DNA from: an uncultured bacterium
GTDB lineage: Bacteria > Bacteroidota > Bacteroidia > Bacteroidales > Marinifilaceae
Length of the DNA stretch: 6,033 nucleotides
Direction: 5' to 3'
Assembly (NCBI GenBank): GCA_905215395.1
Contig: CAJMQA010000214.1
Span: 1 to 6,033, forward strand
This document shows, one piece after another, positions 1-5,655 of the stretch; position 1 is the first letter of the stretch; the number at the start of each line of letters is the position of its first letter. The position numbers and the translations under genes were made by a program. The notes beneath the pieces are model-generated. The model saw only the letters and a program-made list of their open reading frames with translations. It ran no database searches and was not told the origin of the DNA.

Positions 1-1559
1 CTAAGTGTTACGGACGTAACCTGGCTACTGGTAAGCTGGTTCAGATGGGAGAGGCCGTTGGTACAATTGCTGCCCAATCCATCGGTGAGCCGGGTACACA
101 GCTGACATTGAGAACATTCCACGTGGGAGGTACTGCCGGTAACATTTCTACAGAGAACTCTCTGAAGGCTAAGTATGACGGTTATATTGAATTTGAGGAA
201 TTGCGTTCAGTGGAATATACCCAGGACAATGGACAGAAATGTGATGTCGTTGTGGGACGTCTGACTGAGTTGCGTATCATTGATAAGAATACTAATATCA
301 TTTTGATTTCCCATAATATTCCATACGGTGCCAAACTGTTTGTGAAGGATGGACAGGAAGTCAGCAAAAATGATCTGCTTTGTGAATGGGATCCCTTTAA
401 TGCGGTAATCATCACAGAATACAGTGGTCGTATAGGTTCAGAAAATCTTGTTGAAGGTGAGACTTTCAAGGAGGAATCGGATGAAACTACCGGTTTCCGT
501 GAAAAAGTGATTACTGAGTTCCGTGATAAGACCAAAGCTCCGGCTTTGACGATTATCGATGAAAATGGAAATGTCACTAAGAGTTACAACCTTCCGGTGG
601 GAGCCCATATTGTTGTGAAAGAAGGCGCCGAAGTGATTGCCGGTAGTACGATCGTTAAGATTCCGAGAGCTGTCGGTAAGGCAGGAGATATTACGGGAGG
701 TCTTCCTCGTGTGACCGAGTTATTTGAAGCCCGTAATCCTTCAAATCCCGCAGTTGTATCTGAAATTGACGGAGAAGTTACTTATGGTAAGATCAAACGT
801 GGAAACCGGGAGATTATCGTAACTTCGAAAGCCGGTGAAGTGAAGAAATATCTGGTATCTCTGACCAAACAGATTCTGGTACAGGAAAACGATTATGTAC
901 GTGCCGGAACTCCTCTGTCTGACGGTGCTATTACCCCGACTGATATTCTGAATATTCAGGGACCGATCAAAGTACAGGAGTATATTGTGAATGAAGTACA
1001 GGATGTATATCGTATGCAGGGAGTGAAGATCAATGACAAACATTTCGAGATCATTGTTCATCAGATGATGCGTAAGGTATTGATTCAGGATTCAGGCGAT
1101 ACCCGTTTTCTGGAAAACCAGATCGTGGATAAGACTGAGTTTATGGAAGAAAATGACGAGATGTACGGCAAGAAAGTAGTGATGGAGCCGGGAGATTCCG
1201 ACCGTGTAAAAGCCGGACAGATCATCTCTGCACGTACGCTCCGTGATATTAACTCTCAATTGAAACGTCGTGACCTGAGGGTAGTAGAAGCCCGTGATGC
1301 TGTACCTGCGACTTCTTCACAGGTATTGCAGGGGATTACCCGTGCTGCTTTACAAACTTCCAGCTTTATCTCAGCTGCATCTTTCCAGGAAACTACGAAA
1401 GTGCTGAATGAAGCTGCTATCTATGGTAAAGTAGATCCATTGGAAGGCCTGAAAGAAAACGTGATTTGTGGTCACCTGATTCCGGTTGGTACTGGTATGA
1501 AAGAGATCCGCGGACTGATCGTTGGCTCGAAGGAAGAGATGGAAAAAATACAAAAATAG
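1..1559 (+). CDS. rpoC: DNA-directed RNA polymerase subunit beta' (C-terminal part, 5' end outside window)
   Basis: This is the 3' part of the gene for the largest catalytic subunit of RNA polymerase. The frame is open from base 3 and runs 518 codons to a TAG stop. It begins at KCYGRNLATG, where the Cys matches the last ligand of the second zinc site (CxxCYGR). The trigger-loop segment IAAQSIGEPGTQLTLRTFH follows, with the catalytic Arg and His of RTFH in place; E. coli has Met where this protein has Leu (LTLR). About 170 residues, comparable in position to the E. coli SI3 insert, separate this from the conserved DITGGLPRVTELFEAR block. Next come IVNEVQDVYRMQGVKINDKH and the C-terminal block GITRAALQTSSFISAASFQE, then LKENVICGHLIPVGTG. 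The reading frame is intact to its end. The internal ATG at 45 is not a start. A strong hairpin terminator follows the stop at once, so rpoC probably ends its operon here. Confidence 0.98.
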   Translation, partial: KCYGRNLATGKLVQMGEAVGTIAAQSIGEPGTQLTLRTFHVGGTAGNISTENSLKAKYDGYIEFEELRSVEYTQDNGQKCDVVVGRLTELRIIDKNTNIILISHNIPYGAKLFVKDGQEVSKNDLLCEWDPFNAVIITEYSGRIGSENLVEGETFKEESDETTGFREKVITEFRDKTKAPALTIIDENGNVTKSYNLPVGAHIVVKEGAEVIAGSTIVKIPRAVGKAGDITGGLPRVTELFEARNPSNPAVVSEIDGEVTYGKIKRGNREIIVTSKAGEVKKYLVSLTKQILVQENDYVRAGTPLSDGAITPTDILNIQGPIKVQEYIVNEVQDVYRMQGVKINDKHFEIIVHQMMRKVLIQDSGDTRFLENQIVDKTEFMEENDEMYGKKVVMEPGDSDRVKAGQIISARTLRDINSQLKRRDLRVVEARDAVPATSSQVLQGITRAALQTSSFISAASFQETTKVLNEAAIYGKVDPLEGLKENVICGHLIPVGTGMKEIRGLIVGSKEEMEKIQK

Positions 1560-1560
1560 A

Positions 1561-1597
1561 AATGAAAGGCCACCTGAAAAGGTGGCCTTTTTTCATT
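1561..1597. terminator. Bidirectional intrinsic terminator between rpoC and a convergent gene
   Basis: A perfect 10-bp stem, AAAGGCCACC (1565-1574) and GGTGGCCTTT (1581-1590), encloses the loop TGAAAA. On the plus strand it runs into six T (1588-1593) and then CATTTTT, just after the rpoC stop. On the minus strand the stem is followed by TTTCATTTCTATTTTT, so it can also end the 175-aa gene whose stop is at 1599-1601. Confidence 0.93.
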
Positions 1598-1598
1598 T

Positions 1599-2126
1599 TT
1601 ATCTTTGGGACTCCAATTGGATGGTTTGCAGAATGGTATTCAGGAAGGCAGATTTTTGTTTCCACTCTGATTTATGCAGGATATAAACCACACTTTTCTC
1701 TGCCGGATATAATTTGATCTCCGGGTTTGTTTCTTGCCTGAAAAATGTATAGAGGAAGGTCATGGGAATTTTTGCAGAATAACGATGTTTCCATTTTTTG
1801 TTGTTTTCAGCTTCAATAAAAAGCTTGGTTGTTGGATGACTAACTTTTTGGAGGGGTGTCACTAAACAAATGGAATCGATAGGTGTGGGCTGACTATTAT
1901 AATATGTGAAATTCAGGATGGCACTATCTTGATATTGCTGATATGTGATATCAAAAGTAAGATCTCCATTCGCTTTATTGGTAAACAGGGAGACCGGGAA
2001 AATATGGTACAGTATTCCATTGATTTGTGGACGGGCGGTGTAATATTCCTTTAGTTTTTGTCCTTGGCTCTGGAATGCGGATAAACATAGCAGTAGTAAC
2101 GCTATTATTTTTAAAGAGTAATTCAT
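1599..2126 (-). CDS. Secreted hypothetical protein, 175 aa
   Basis: I do not recognise a family. The N-terminus is a clear Sec signal peptide: MNYSLK, then a Leu-rich core at about residues 7-18, then a polar AFQSQGQ with likely signal peptidase I cleavage near residue 22. The Cys in the hydrophobic core (residue 14) is not in a lipobox, so this should be a soluble periplasmic or secreted protein rather than a lipoprotein. The mature part of about 150 residues alternates short hydrophobic and polar stretches (LTFDITYQQYQDSAILNFTYYN), which suggests a mostly beta fold; this is inference. It is rich in Tyr, Gln and Lys. The gene converges on rpoC with a shared terminator. It follows the TRL lipoprotein gene on the same strand after 87 bp, with a hairpin in between, so the two may be separate transcripts. 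No Shine-Dalgarno sequence is visible. Confidence 0.8.
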   Translation of the reverse strand: MNYSLKIIALLLLCLSAFQSQGQKLKEYYTARPQINGILYHIFPVSLFTNKANGDLTFDITYQQYQDSAILNFTYYNSQPTPIDSICLVTPLQKVSHPTTKLFIEAENNKKWKHRYSAKIPMTFLYTFFRQETNPEIKLYPAEKSVVYILHKSEWKQKSAFLNTILQTIQLESQR

Positions 2127-2167
2127 TGTGATGTATCTGGATTGCAGGATAATGGGAATATAAAATA

Positions 2168-2196
2168 CCCGGAACCCTGTGAAGAGGTTTTCCGGG
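2168..2196 (-). terminator. Probable terminator downstream of the TRL lipoprotein gene
   Basis: CCCGGAA (2168-2174) and TTCCGGG (2190-2196) form a 7-bp stem. It can be extended by a CC/GG pair across a two-T bulge. Read on the minus strand, the hairpin starts about 17 bases after the TRL stop and is followed by TATTTTATA, a broken T-run. Termination is therefore probably partial, leaving room for read-through into the 175-aa gene. Confidence 0.55.
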
Positions 2197-2213
2197 CTAA
2201 ATGTCTGAGAGAA

Positions 2214-2522
2214 CTATTCTCCGTATACGATTACCTTATATTTGGCAATGATACCGATAATACTACTAGATTCATAGTCAATGTGATGAATTTTAGTAAT
2301 TCCTGCTGATTTGGCTGCTGTTTCGATGCTTGCATCACCGGTAGTAACCAGCCCCAGAATACCTTGGCATTCTGCTGTTCCTACTTTGCTTGAAACTCCG
2401 TTGCCGGTTACAGCAAACGGACCTTTTACATTGGTATAAGCCCAACCGCTGATCGGAGCCTGAACCATTGCACAACTTGACATCAGGAATAAAACACTAC
2501 AGACAAATAATAACTTTTTCAT
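2214..2522 (-). CDS. TRL-like family lipoprotein, 102 aa
   Basis: This is a small envelope lipoprotein of the TRL-like family (named after a tRNA-associated locus protein), whose function is unknown. The signal peptide MKKLLFVCSVLFLMSSC ends in a lipobox with Cys17 as the probable lipidated residue. The residues just after it (AMVQ) lack the acidic stretch often linked to surface display in Bacteroidota. The mature part carries the pattern I associate with TRL proteins: GWAYTNVKGPFAV, then KVGTAECQGILGLVTTGDAS, IETAAKSAGITKIHHID and a closing hydrophobic strand (KYKVIVYGE). Cys52 is conserved in relatives as I recall them. The length is normal for the family and the gene looks intact. The leader is A/T-rich (TTAAATTTTAATTCT on the coding strand side) with no Shine-Dalgarno, as usual in Bacteroidota. 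It is transcribed divergently from the DUF3467 gene. Confidence 0.85.
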   Translation of the reverse strand: MKKLLFVCSVLFLMSSCAMVQAPISGWAYTNVKGPFAVTGNGVSSKVGTAECQGILGLVTTGDASIETAAKSAGITKIHHIDYESSSIIGIIAKYKVIVYGE

Positions 2523-2601
2523 AGAATTAAATTTTAGTTGTTAAAAAAGAGCTTTGTAAGCATGATTATTTTATTTCTATTTCTCCCGTCGGAAATTTTT
2601 T

Positions 2602-2628
2602 ATGAATGATAATATATGTTTCATTCAT
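2602..2628. repeat. Inverted repeat (dyad) in the divergent intergenic region
   Basis: ATGAATGA (2602-2609) and TCATTCAT (2621-2628) are perfect inverted 8-mers around an 11-base A/T spacer. No T-run follows on either strand, so it is not a classical terminator. It could be an operator or a 5' hairpin, but its role is unknown. Confidence 0.45.
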
Positions 2629-2734
2629 CCTGTTTGATTAAAATGTATCTGATTTTTATGTACGTTTATTGTGCAGGTTTGTATATCCTTTTTATTTCTG
2701 CTCAGGGAGATGTACGTATCAATATTTTATTCTT

Positions 2735-2742
2735 TACATTTG
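2735..2742 (+). promoter_or_regulatory. Candidate Bacteroidota -7 promoter box for the DUF3467 gene
   Basis: TACATTTG matches the Bacteroidota -7 consensus TAnnTTTG exactly. It would start a transcript about 80 bases upstream of the ATG at 2829. No good -33 element (TTTG or TTG) is seen about 20 bp upstream, so the call rests on the -7 box alone. Confidence 0.4.
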
Positions 2743-2828
2743 TGTCTGTTTTAATAAAATCTGTGCAAAGGTTCCGGCATGAATGCTGGAAGTATATTTC
2801 AGGATATTGTGTAATTATAAATAGTACT

Positions 2829-3146
2829 ATGGAAGAACAAAAACAGAATCAATTGGAAATCGACCTGAATCATGAAATAGCTCAGGGTACTTATGCAAAT
2901 TTGGCAATTATAGCACATTCAACCTCTGAGTTTATTGTGGACTTTGTAAGGTTGATGCCGGGAGTTCCTAAACCTGAGGTGAAAAGCCGGATTATTATGA
3001 CTCCTGAAAATGCCAAACGTCTGATGTTGGCATTACAGGATAATATTAGAAAGTTTGAGCAGGATAATGGAGCAATCCGTATACCACAGGAAGTTCCGGT
3101 CAGTCCAATGTTTCCTATAGATTTGGAACCGAAAGGACAAGCGTAA
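2829..3146 (+). CDS. DUF3467 family protein, 105 aa
   Basis: This is a small cytoplasmic protein of family DUF3467, widespread in Bacteroidota and of unknown function. The start at 2829 gives MEEQKQNQLEIDLNHEIAQG, the usual family beginning; the same frame stays open upstream to 2616, but that part does not look coding. The core residues 18-80 are typical: AQGTYANLAIIAHSTSEFIV, DFVRLMPGVPKPEVKSRI and MTPENAKRLMLALQDNI, followed by a helix (RKFEQDNG). The last 20 residues are Pro-rich and probably flexible. There is no signal peptide or membrane segment. From memory, this family is often encoded right after rpoC in Bacteroidales; here two minus-strand genes lie between, and the gene seems to have its own promoter. 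The stop is followed within 5 bases by a long palindrome that may terminate transcription. Confidence 0.92.
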   Translation: MEEQKQNQLEIDLNHEIAQGTYANLAIIAHSTSEFIVDFVRLMPGVPKPEVKSRIIMTPENAKRLMLALQDNIRKFEQDNGAIRIPQEVPVSPMFPIDLEPKGQA

Positions 3147-3150
3147 AAAT

Positions 3151-3180
3151 ATGCTGATGAAAATTTATTTTCATCAGCAT
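3151..3180. terminator. Long palindromic terminator between convergent genes
   Basis: ATGCTGATGAAAAT (3151-3164) and ATTTTCATCAGCAT (3167-3180) are perfect 14-bp inverted arms, so the hairpin has a GC-containing base and an A/T top. On the minus strand the stem is followed by ATTTTTACG, a five-T run, 15 bases after the stop of the 54-aa gene. On the plus strand it starts 4 bases after the DUF3467 stop but lacks an immediate T-run. It should work best for the leftward gene and perhaps as a 3' stabiliser for the rightward one. Confidence 0.8.
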
Positions 3181-3195
3181 GAAATAATCAGATCT

Positions 3196-3360
3196 TTAAT
3201 TTTGCTTTTCTGTTTTATTGGAAATTTGTTTTAAAATTTCACGTAGTAAATCGTTGTTTTTTTCTAATTCGCGGCTTTGTGTATTCATGAAGAGGATTAA
3301 CTTCACAATTAAAACTATAAATACAATTAGGGCTCTTAGGTATAGAATAATGACTATCAT
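3196..3360 (-). CDS. Putative small membrane protein, 54 aa
   Basis: This short reading frame begins with ATG at 3360 and ends with TAA at 3196. Its product has a strongly hydrophobic N-terminal half at residues 1-25 (MIVIILYLRALIVFIVLIVK, then LILFM), with Arg9 and Lys20 inside it. A highly polar tail follows (NTQSRELEKNNDLLREILKQ, then ISNKTEKQN). The tail can form an amphipathic helix with Leu32, Leu39 and Ile46 spaced by seven, so a short coiled coil is possible. This bipartite layout and the terminator 15 bases past the stop argue for a real gene rather than a chance frame. The leader before the ATG is A/C-rich (CACAACCACCAAAAC) without a Shine-Dalgarno. I recognise no named family. Similar one-helix proteins with a charged tail are common in Bacteroidota, and their roles are unknown. 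It lies convergent to DUF3467 and divergent from the sigma factor gene. Confidence 0.62.
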   Translation of the reverse strand: MIVIILYLRALIVFIVLIVKLILFMNTQSRELEKNNDLLREILKQISNKTEKQN

Positions 3361-3532
3361 GTTTTGGTGGTTGTGATTGAACCGTGTAAAGAAGATATTT
3401 TGATTTTAATATTTTCTGGTTGAACGTTCGGAAAATCACTAATGAATAGTTTTTAAAATTTAATTATCTCTATAAAAATTCAAAAATCGGTAGAACAGAG
3501 AGGGTTACTACGGAATTCTCGGTTTTTATTCT

Positions 3533-3540
3533 TATATTTG
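3533..3540 (+). promoter_or_regulatory. Candidate -7 promoter box for the ECF sigma gene
   Basis: TATATTTG matches the Bacteroidota housekeeping -7 consensus TAnnTTTG exactly. It predicts a transcript starting near 3546-3550 and a leader of about 200 bases before the sigma start at 3746. A -33 element is not obvious. Confidence 0.45.
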
Positions 3541-3638
3541 CTTCCTAAACTCAAGAAAACGAACGTTTTTTTTGTTATAATTTTTTAAACAATTATAACT
3601 ATCACTACATTTCAAATAATACAAATAACAATTTGATT

Positions 3639-3669
3639 ATCAGAATTCCTCCCATCCTTCTGATTTTTA
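3639..3669 (+). other. Stem-loop with T-run in the sigma gene leader (possible attenuator)
   Basis: ATCAGAA (3639-3645) and TTCTGAT (3658-3664) pair perfectly over 7 bp around a pyrimidine-rich 12-base loop (TTCCTCCCATCC), followed directly by five T (3664-3668). The form is that of a weak intrinsic terminator inside the leader. Attenuation is an inference; the stem is short and A/T-rich. Confidence 0.4.
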
Positions 3670-3689
3670 TTCACTGATTTTCAATCCTC

Positions 3690-3703
3690 CGCGTAACAAC
3701 GCG
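3690..3703 (+). other. Small GC-rich stem-loop before the sigma start
   Basis: CGCGT (3690-3694) and ACGCG (3699-3703) pair around an AACA tetraloop and abut the right arm of the 16-bp inverted repeat. It is one of the few GC-rich spots in the leader and would sit about 45 bases upstream of the start codon in the mRNA. Confidence 0.4.
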
Positions 3704-3745
3704 AAAAAAACGTTCGTTTAATACTTTCAGTAAGCAAGTGAGAAT

Positions 3746-4324
3746 ATGAATGATTATCTGTTATCGGATGATTTTATAAATAGACTGGGCAAACGGGAGA
3801 AAGCGGCTTTTCAACTGCTGTTTGATACCTTTTATCGGTCGTTATGCTTTTTTGCGACGAAAATTATTCACGATTCCAATGCAGCAGAGGATATTGTGCA
3901 GGATGTTTTTATTAATTTCTGGAAACATGATCTGAAAACTTTTCCGAATTATAAGACTGTTAAAACGTTCTTATACAATAGTGTACAGAATCGTTCATTG
4001 AATTATCTGAGGGATATGGAGATTCAGAGACGCAATTACCAGCAATTGGATATTCATGAAGAAGATGATGAACATTATGTATATCAGCAGATTCGTAGTG
4101 AAGTGGTCGCCGAAATTTTTGCTGCTATAGAAGAATTACCGGAAAAATGCCGAGAGATATTTAAAATGTCGTATATAGAAAGTCAGGAAGAAAAAGAAAT
4201 TGCAGCACAATTGAATGTTTCTGTCAATACGGTCAAAACTCAAAAGTTAAGAGCAAAAAACTATCTGAAAACCCGTTTGGGAGATTTATTTGTTGTACTC
4301 TTATGGCTATTTCCTGATTTATAA
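3746..4324 (+). CDS. ECF RNA polymerase sigma-70 factor (Bacteroides expansion family)
   Basis: This is an extracytoplasmic-function sigma factor of 192 aa that would direct RNA polymerase to its own target promoters, here probably the susC-like operon downstream. Region 2 spans about residues 24-92, with LFDTFYRSLCFFATKII and the -10 recognition helix AAEDIVQDVFINFWKH (residues 46-61), then NYKTVKTFLYNSVQNRSLNY. A linker rich in Glu and Asp (residues 103-112) follows. Region 4 spans about 124-175, starting IFAAIEELPEKCREIF, with the -35 binding helix-turn-helix KEIAAQLNVSVNTVKTQKLR. After region 4 there is a short hydrophobic tail (LFVVLLWLFPDL), as seen in other members of this family. The length is typical. 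The ATG at 3746 gives the usual N-terminus. It is paired with a FecR anti-sigma gene that starts 151 bp downstream and should hold it inactive at the inner membrane. Confidence 0.95.
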   Translation: MNDYLLSDDFINRLGKREKAAFQLLFDTFYRSLCFFATKIIHDSNAAEDIVQDVFINFWKHDLKTFPNYKTVKTFLYNSVQNRSLNYLRDMEIQRRNYQQLDIHEEDDEHYVYQQIRSEVVAEIFAAIEELPEKCREIFKMSYIESQEEKEIAAQLNVSVNTVKTQKLRAKNYLKTRLGDLFVVLLWLFPDL

Positions 4325-4341
4325 TAGATTGAAGGGAAAAA

Positions 4342-4369
4342 GGAATAGGGGGCGTAGCTCCCTATTTCC
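4342..4369. other. Hairpin in the sigma/anti-sigma spacer
   Basis: AATAGGG (4344-4350) pairs with CCCTATT (4360-4366). The stem extends inward through G-T and G-C pairs to a CGTAG loop, and outward by GG/CC across one bulged T. No T-run follows on the plus strand. It lies 17 bases after the sigma stop. It could lower read-through, protect the sigma mRNA 3' end or mark an RNA processing point. The rest of the spacer (4370-4475) is A/T-rich with no clear promoter; TATTCTTG at 4435-4442 is one base off the -7 consensus. Confidence 0.5.
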
Positions 4370-4475
4370 ATATATGAAACAAGCATGTATAATTATCTGT
4401 ACAAGTAATAAAAAAATAATCCATCCTTGTCACCTATTCTTGTTTTGAATGTGTTTCAGGGACAAAATCGAACTT

Positions 4476-5648
4476 ATGAAAAACGATCCGGATGATATTA
4501 GTCAATTGATCTTCAAACGGCTTCAGCAAAAGCTTGTTGTTGAAGAACAGGAGAGATTGGAAGAATGGATGAAAGAGCGGCAGGAGCGCCGGGAACTGGT
4601 TCAGGAGCTAGGCGATGAATCAGCTGTTCGTGAACATTTGAACCTTTATCTTTCTTTTCATCCGGAGGATGCTTGGAAAAAGGTTGATACGGCTTGTGCT
4701 GACAGGAGAATTGATCCCGGGTTTCTGTTTTTAAGGGTAGCTGTTATTGTTTTATTGTTTCTGGTTGGTGGTGGTATCTATTACTTTAGCCATGTAGAAA
4801 AGGAACAGCAAGTTCAGGTTTTATCATTAAATGATATACATCCTGGTAGTAATCAAGCGATTTTAATATTGGAAAATGGTCAGGAAATAGGGTTGGAAAA
4901 CAGTGATGATTCTTCTCGGGTTATAGTGGGAGAAAATTGGAAAGTGGAGAGGAGAGGACAGTTGAGTTATGAGCAGAAATTGCAGGAGCAGAAACTGAAA
5001 TATGCCTGGCATACCTTGCGTGTTCCCAGAGGAGGAGAATATTCCTTGAAATTAGAAGATGGTACAATGGTGTGGATGAATAGTGAAAGTAAGTTGAAGT
5101 ATCCGGTTCATTTTTCCGGAAATGAAAGGAGGGTGATTTTATCCGGGCAGGCTTTCTTTAAGGTTGCATCTGATCGTTCTAAAGCATTTATTGTGGAAAC
5201 TTCATCGATGGATATCCGGGTTTTCGGAACCTCTTTTGATGTGATGGCATATGAAGATGAAAAATCTTTTGCTGCAACATTGGTGGAGGGAAATGTAGAG
5301 GTTGCCGGAAAGAACGGAACAGAGGGAAATATCAGGTTAAAACCCGGAAGACAGGCTTTGTGTGTGAATGGAAAGTTACAGGAAAAAGAAGTGGATATAG
5401 ATTTATATACGGCTTGGATGCGTGGTCGTTTTACGTTTGCCAGCGAACCATTGGATATGGTGTTGAGAAAATTGGAACGTTGGTATGACATCAGCTTTAA
5501 ATTGGAGGATGAGCGCATCCGGCAAAGAAAATTTACAGGTAGTGTGTCCCGCTATAGCGACATTACGAAGATATTGGAGATGTTGGAACTGACAACCAAT
5601 ATTCATTTTAGTATCCGTGGGAATCAAATTGTGGTAGAAGAAAATTAG
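4476..5648 (+). CDS. FecR-type transmembrane anti-sigma factor, 390 aa
   Basis: This inner-membrane regulator holds the upstream ECF sigma factor and receives a signal from the outer-membrane transducer. Residues 1-80 are cytoplasmic and Glu/Lys/Arg-rich (QERLEEWMKERQERRELVQE) and should bind sigma. A single membrane segment covers about residues 83-104 (FLFLRVAVIVLLFLVGGGIY). The periplasmic part has a FecR domain at about 180-275, with LRVPRGGEYSLKLEDGTMVW, MNSESKLKYP, ILSGQAFFKVA, and VFGTSFDV followed by LVEGNVEV. A DUF4974 domain follows at about 319-387 (FTFASEPLDMVLRKLERWYD, then FTGSVSRYSDITKILEMLEL), which in this family faces the STN domain of the transducer. I chose the ATG at 4476 (MKNDPDD); an in-frame ATG at 4449 would add nine residues (MCFRDKIEL) of untypical composition. 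The gene is full length with no sign of damage. Confidence 0.94.
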   Translation: MKNDPDDISQLIFKRLQQKLVVEEQERLEEWMKERQERRELVQELGDESAVREHLNLYLSFHPEDAWKKVDTACADRRIDPGFLFLRVAVIVLLFLVGGGIYYFSHVEKEQQVQVLSLNDIHPGSNQAILILENGQEIGLENSDDSSRVIVGENWKVERRGQLSYEQKLQEQKLKYAWHTLRVPRGGEYSLKLEDGTMVWMNSESKLKYPVHFSGNERRVILSGQAFFKVASDRSKAFIVETSSMDIRVFGTSFDVMAYEDEKSFAATLVEGNVEVAGKNGTEGNIRLKPGRQALCVNGKLQEKEVDIDLYTAWMRGRFTFASEPLDMVLRKLERWYDISFKLEDERIRQRKFTGSVSRYSDITKILEMLELTTNIHFSIRGNQIVVEEN

Positions 5649-5655
5649 AAAAAGA

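Larger units (their letters stand above)
2523..2828. other. Divergent intergenic region between the TRL lipoprotein and DUF3467 genes
   Basis: This is 306 bp of A/T-rich DNA between two divergent start codons. It holds a dyad at 2602-2628 and a -7-like box at 2735-2742 for the rightward gene. I found no convincing TAnnTTTG box for the leftward gene. A reading frame from 2616 is open through to the DUF3467 gene, but its translation is a jumble of aromatic and Cys residues that does not resemble the family, so I treat it as non-coding. Confidence 0.6.
3557..3719. repeat. 16-bp inverted repeat pair bracketing the sigma gene leader
   Basis: AAACGAACGTTTTTTT (3557-3572) and AAAAAAACGTTCGTTT (3704-3719) are perfect inverted complements, 131 bp apart. 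Each arm is itself nearly self-complementary around a CGAACG or CGTTCG core. The core octamer also occurs at 3423-3430 (AACGTTCG). The left arm overlaps the expected transcription start and the right arm ends 26 bp before the sigma ATG. The repeat could be a pair of operators, or two arms that pair in the leader RNA. Confidence 0.6.
3361..3745. other. Long regulatory intergenic region upstream of the ECF sigma gene
   Basis: These 385 bp hold no gene that I can support. They are A/T-rich and lie between the divergent 54-aa gene and the sigma factor gene. Visible elements are a TATATTTG -7 box (3533-3540), three occurrences of CGAACGTT or its complement (3423-3430, 3560-3567 and 3709-3716), a stem-loop with a T-run (3639-3669) and a small GC-rich stem-loop (3690-3703). 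Confidence 0.6.

Noticed and set aside
182..1061. Long minus-strand open frames opposite rpoC
   Set aside because: They are shadows of the conserved rpoC frame; their translations have no recognisable features and no leader signals.
1600..1607. TATCTTTG, an exact -7-like box on the plus strand just after the rpoC terminator
   Set aside because: It lies at the 3' end of the minus-strand 175-aa gene with no plus-strand gene to serve, and no -33 element is seen. An antisense transcript is possible but unsupported.
1466..1717. Plus-strand frame across the rpoC end and terminator
   Set aside because: It reads through the rpoC terminator hairpin out of frame with rpoC and opposite a better gene; the product is rich in Trp and looks accidental.
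2616..2828. In-frame 71-residue N-terminal extension of the DUF3467 gene
   Set aside because: The translation is rich in Phe, Tyr, Ile and Cys and unlike the family, which starts near MEEQKQ. The stretch also carries the -7-like box, so it is better read as spacer and leader.
3239..3439. A 66-codon minus-strand frame overlapping the 54-aa gene
   Set aside because: Its product lacks the organised membrane and tail layout. The 54-aa frame fits better with the terminator and an ordinary A/C-rich leader.
3361..3745. Search for a tRNA, CRISPR array or IS end in the gene-poor stretch
   Set aside because: No cloverleaf, regularly spaced direct repeats or transposase fragment was visible; only the inverted repeat and stem-loops listed.
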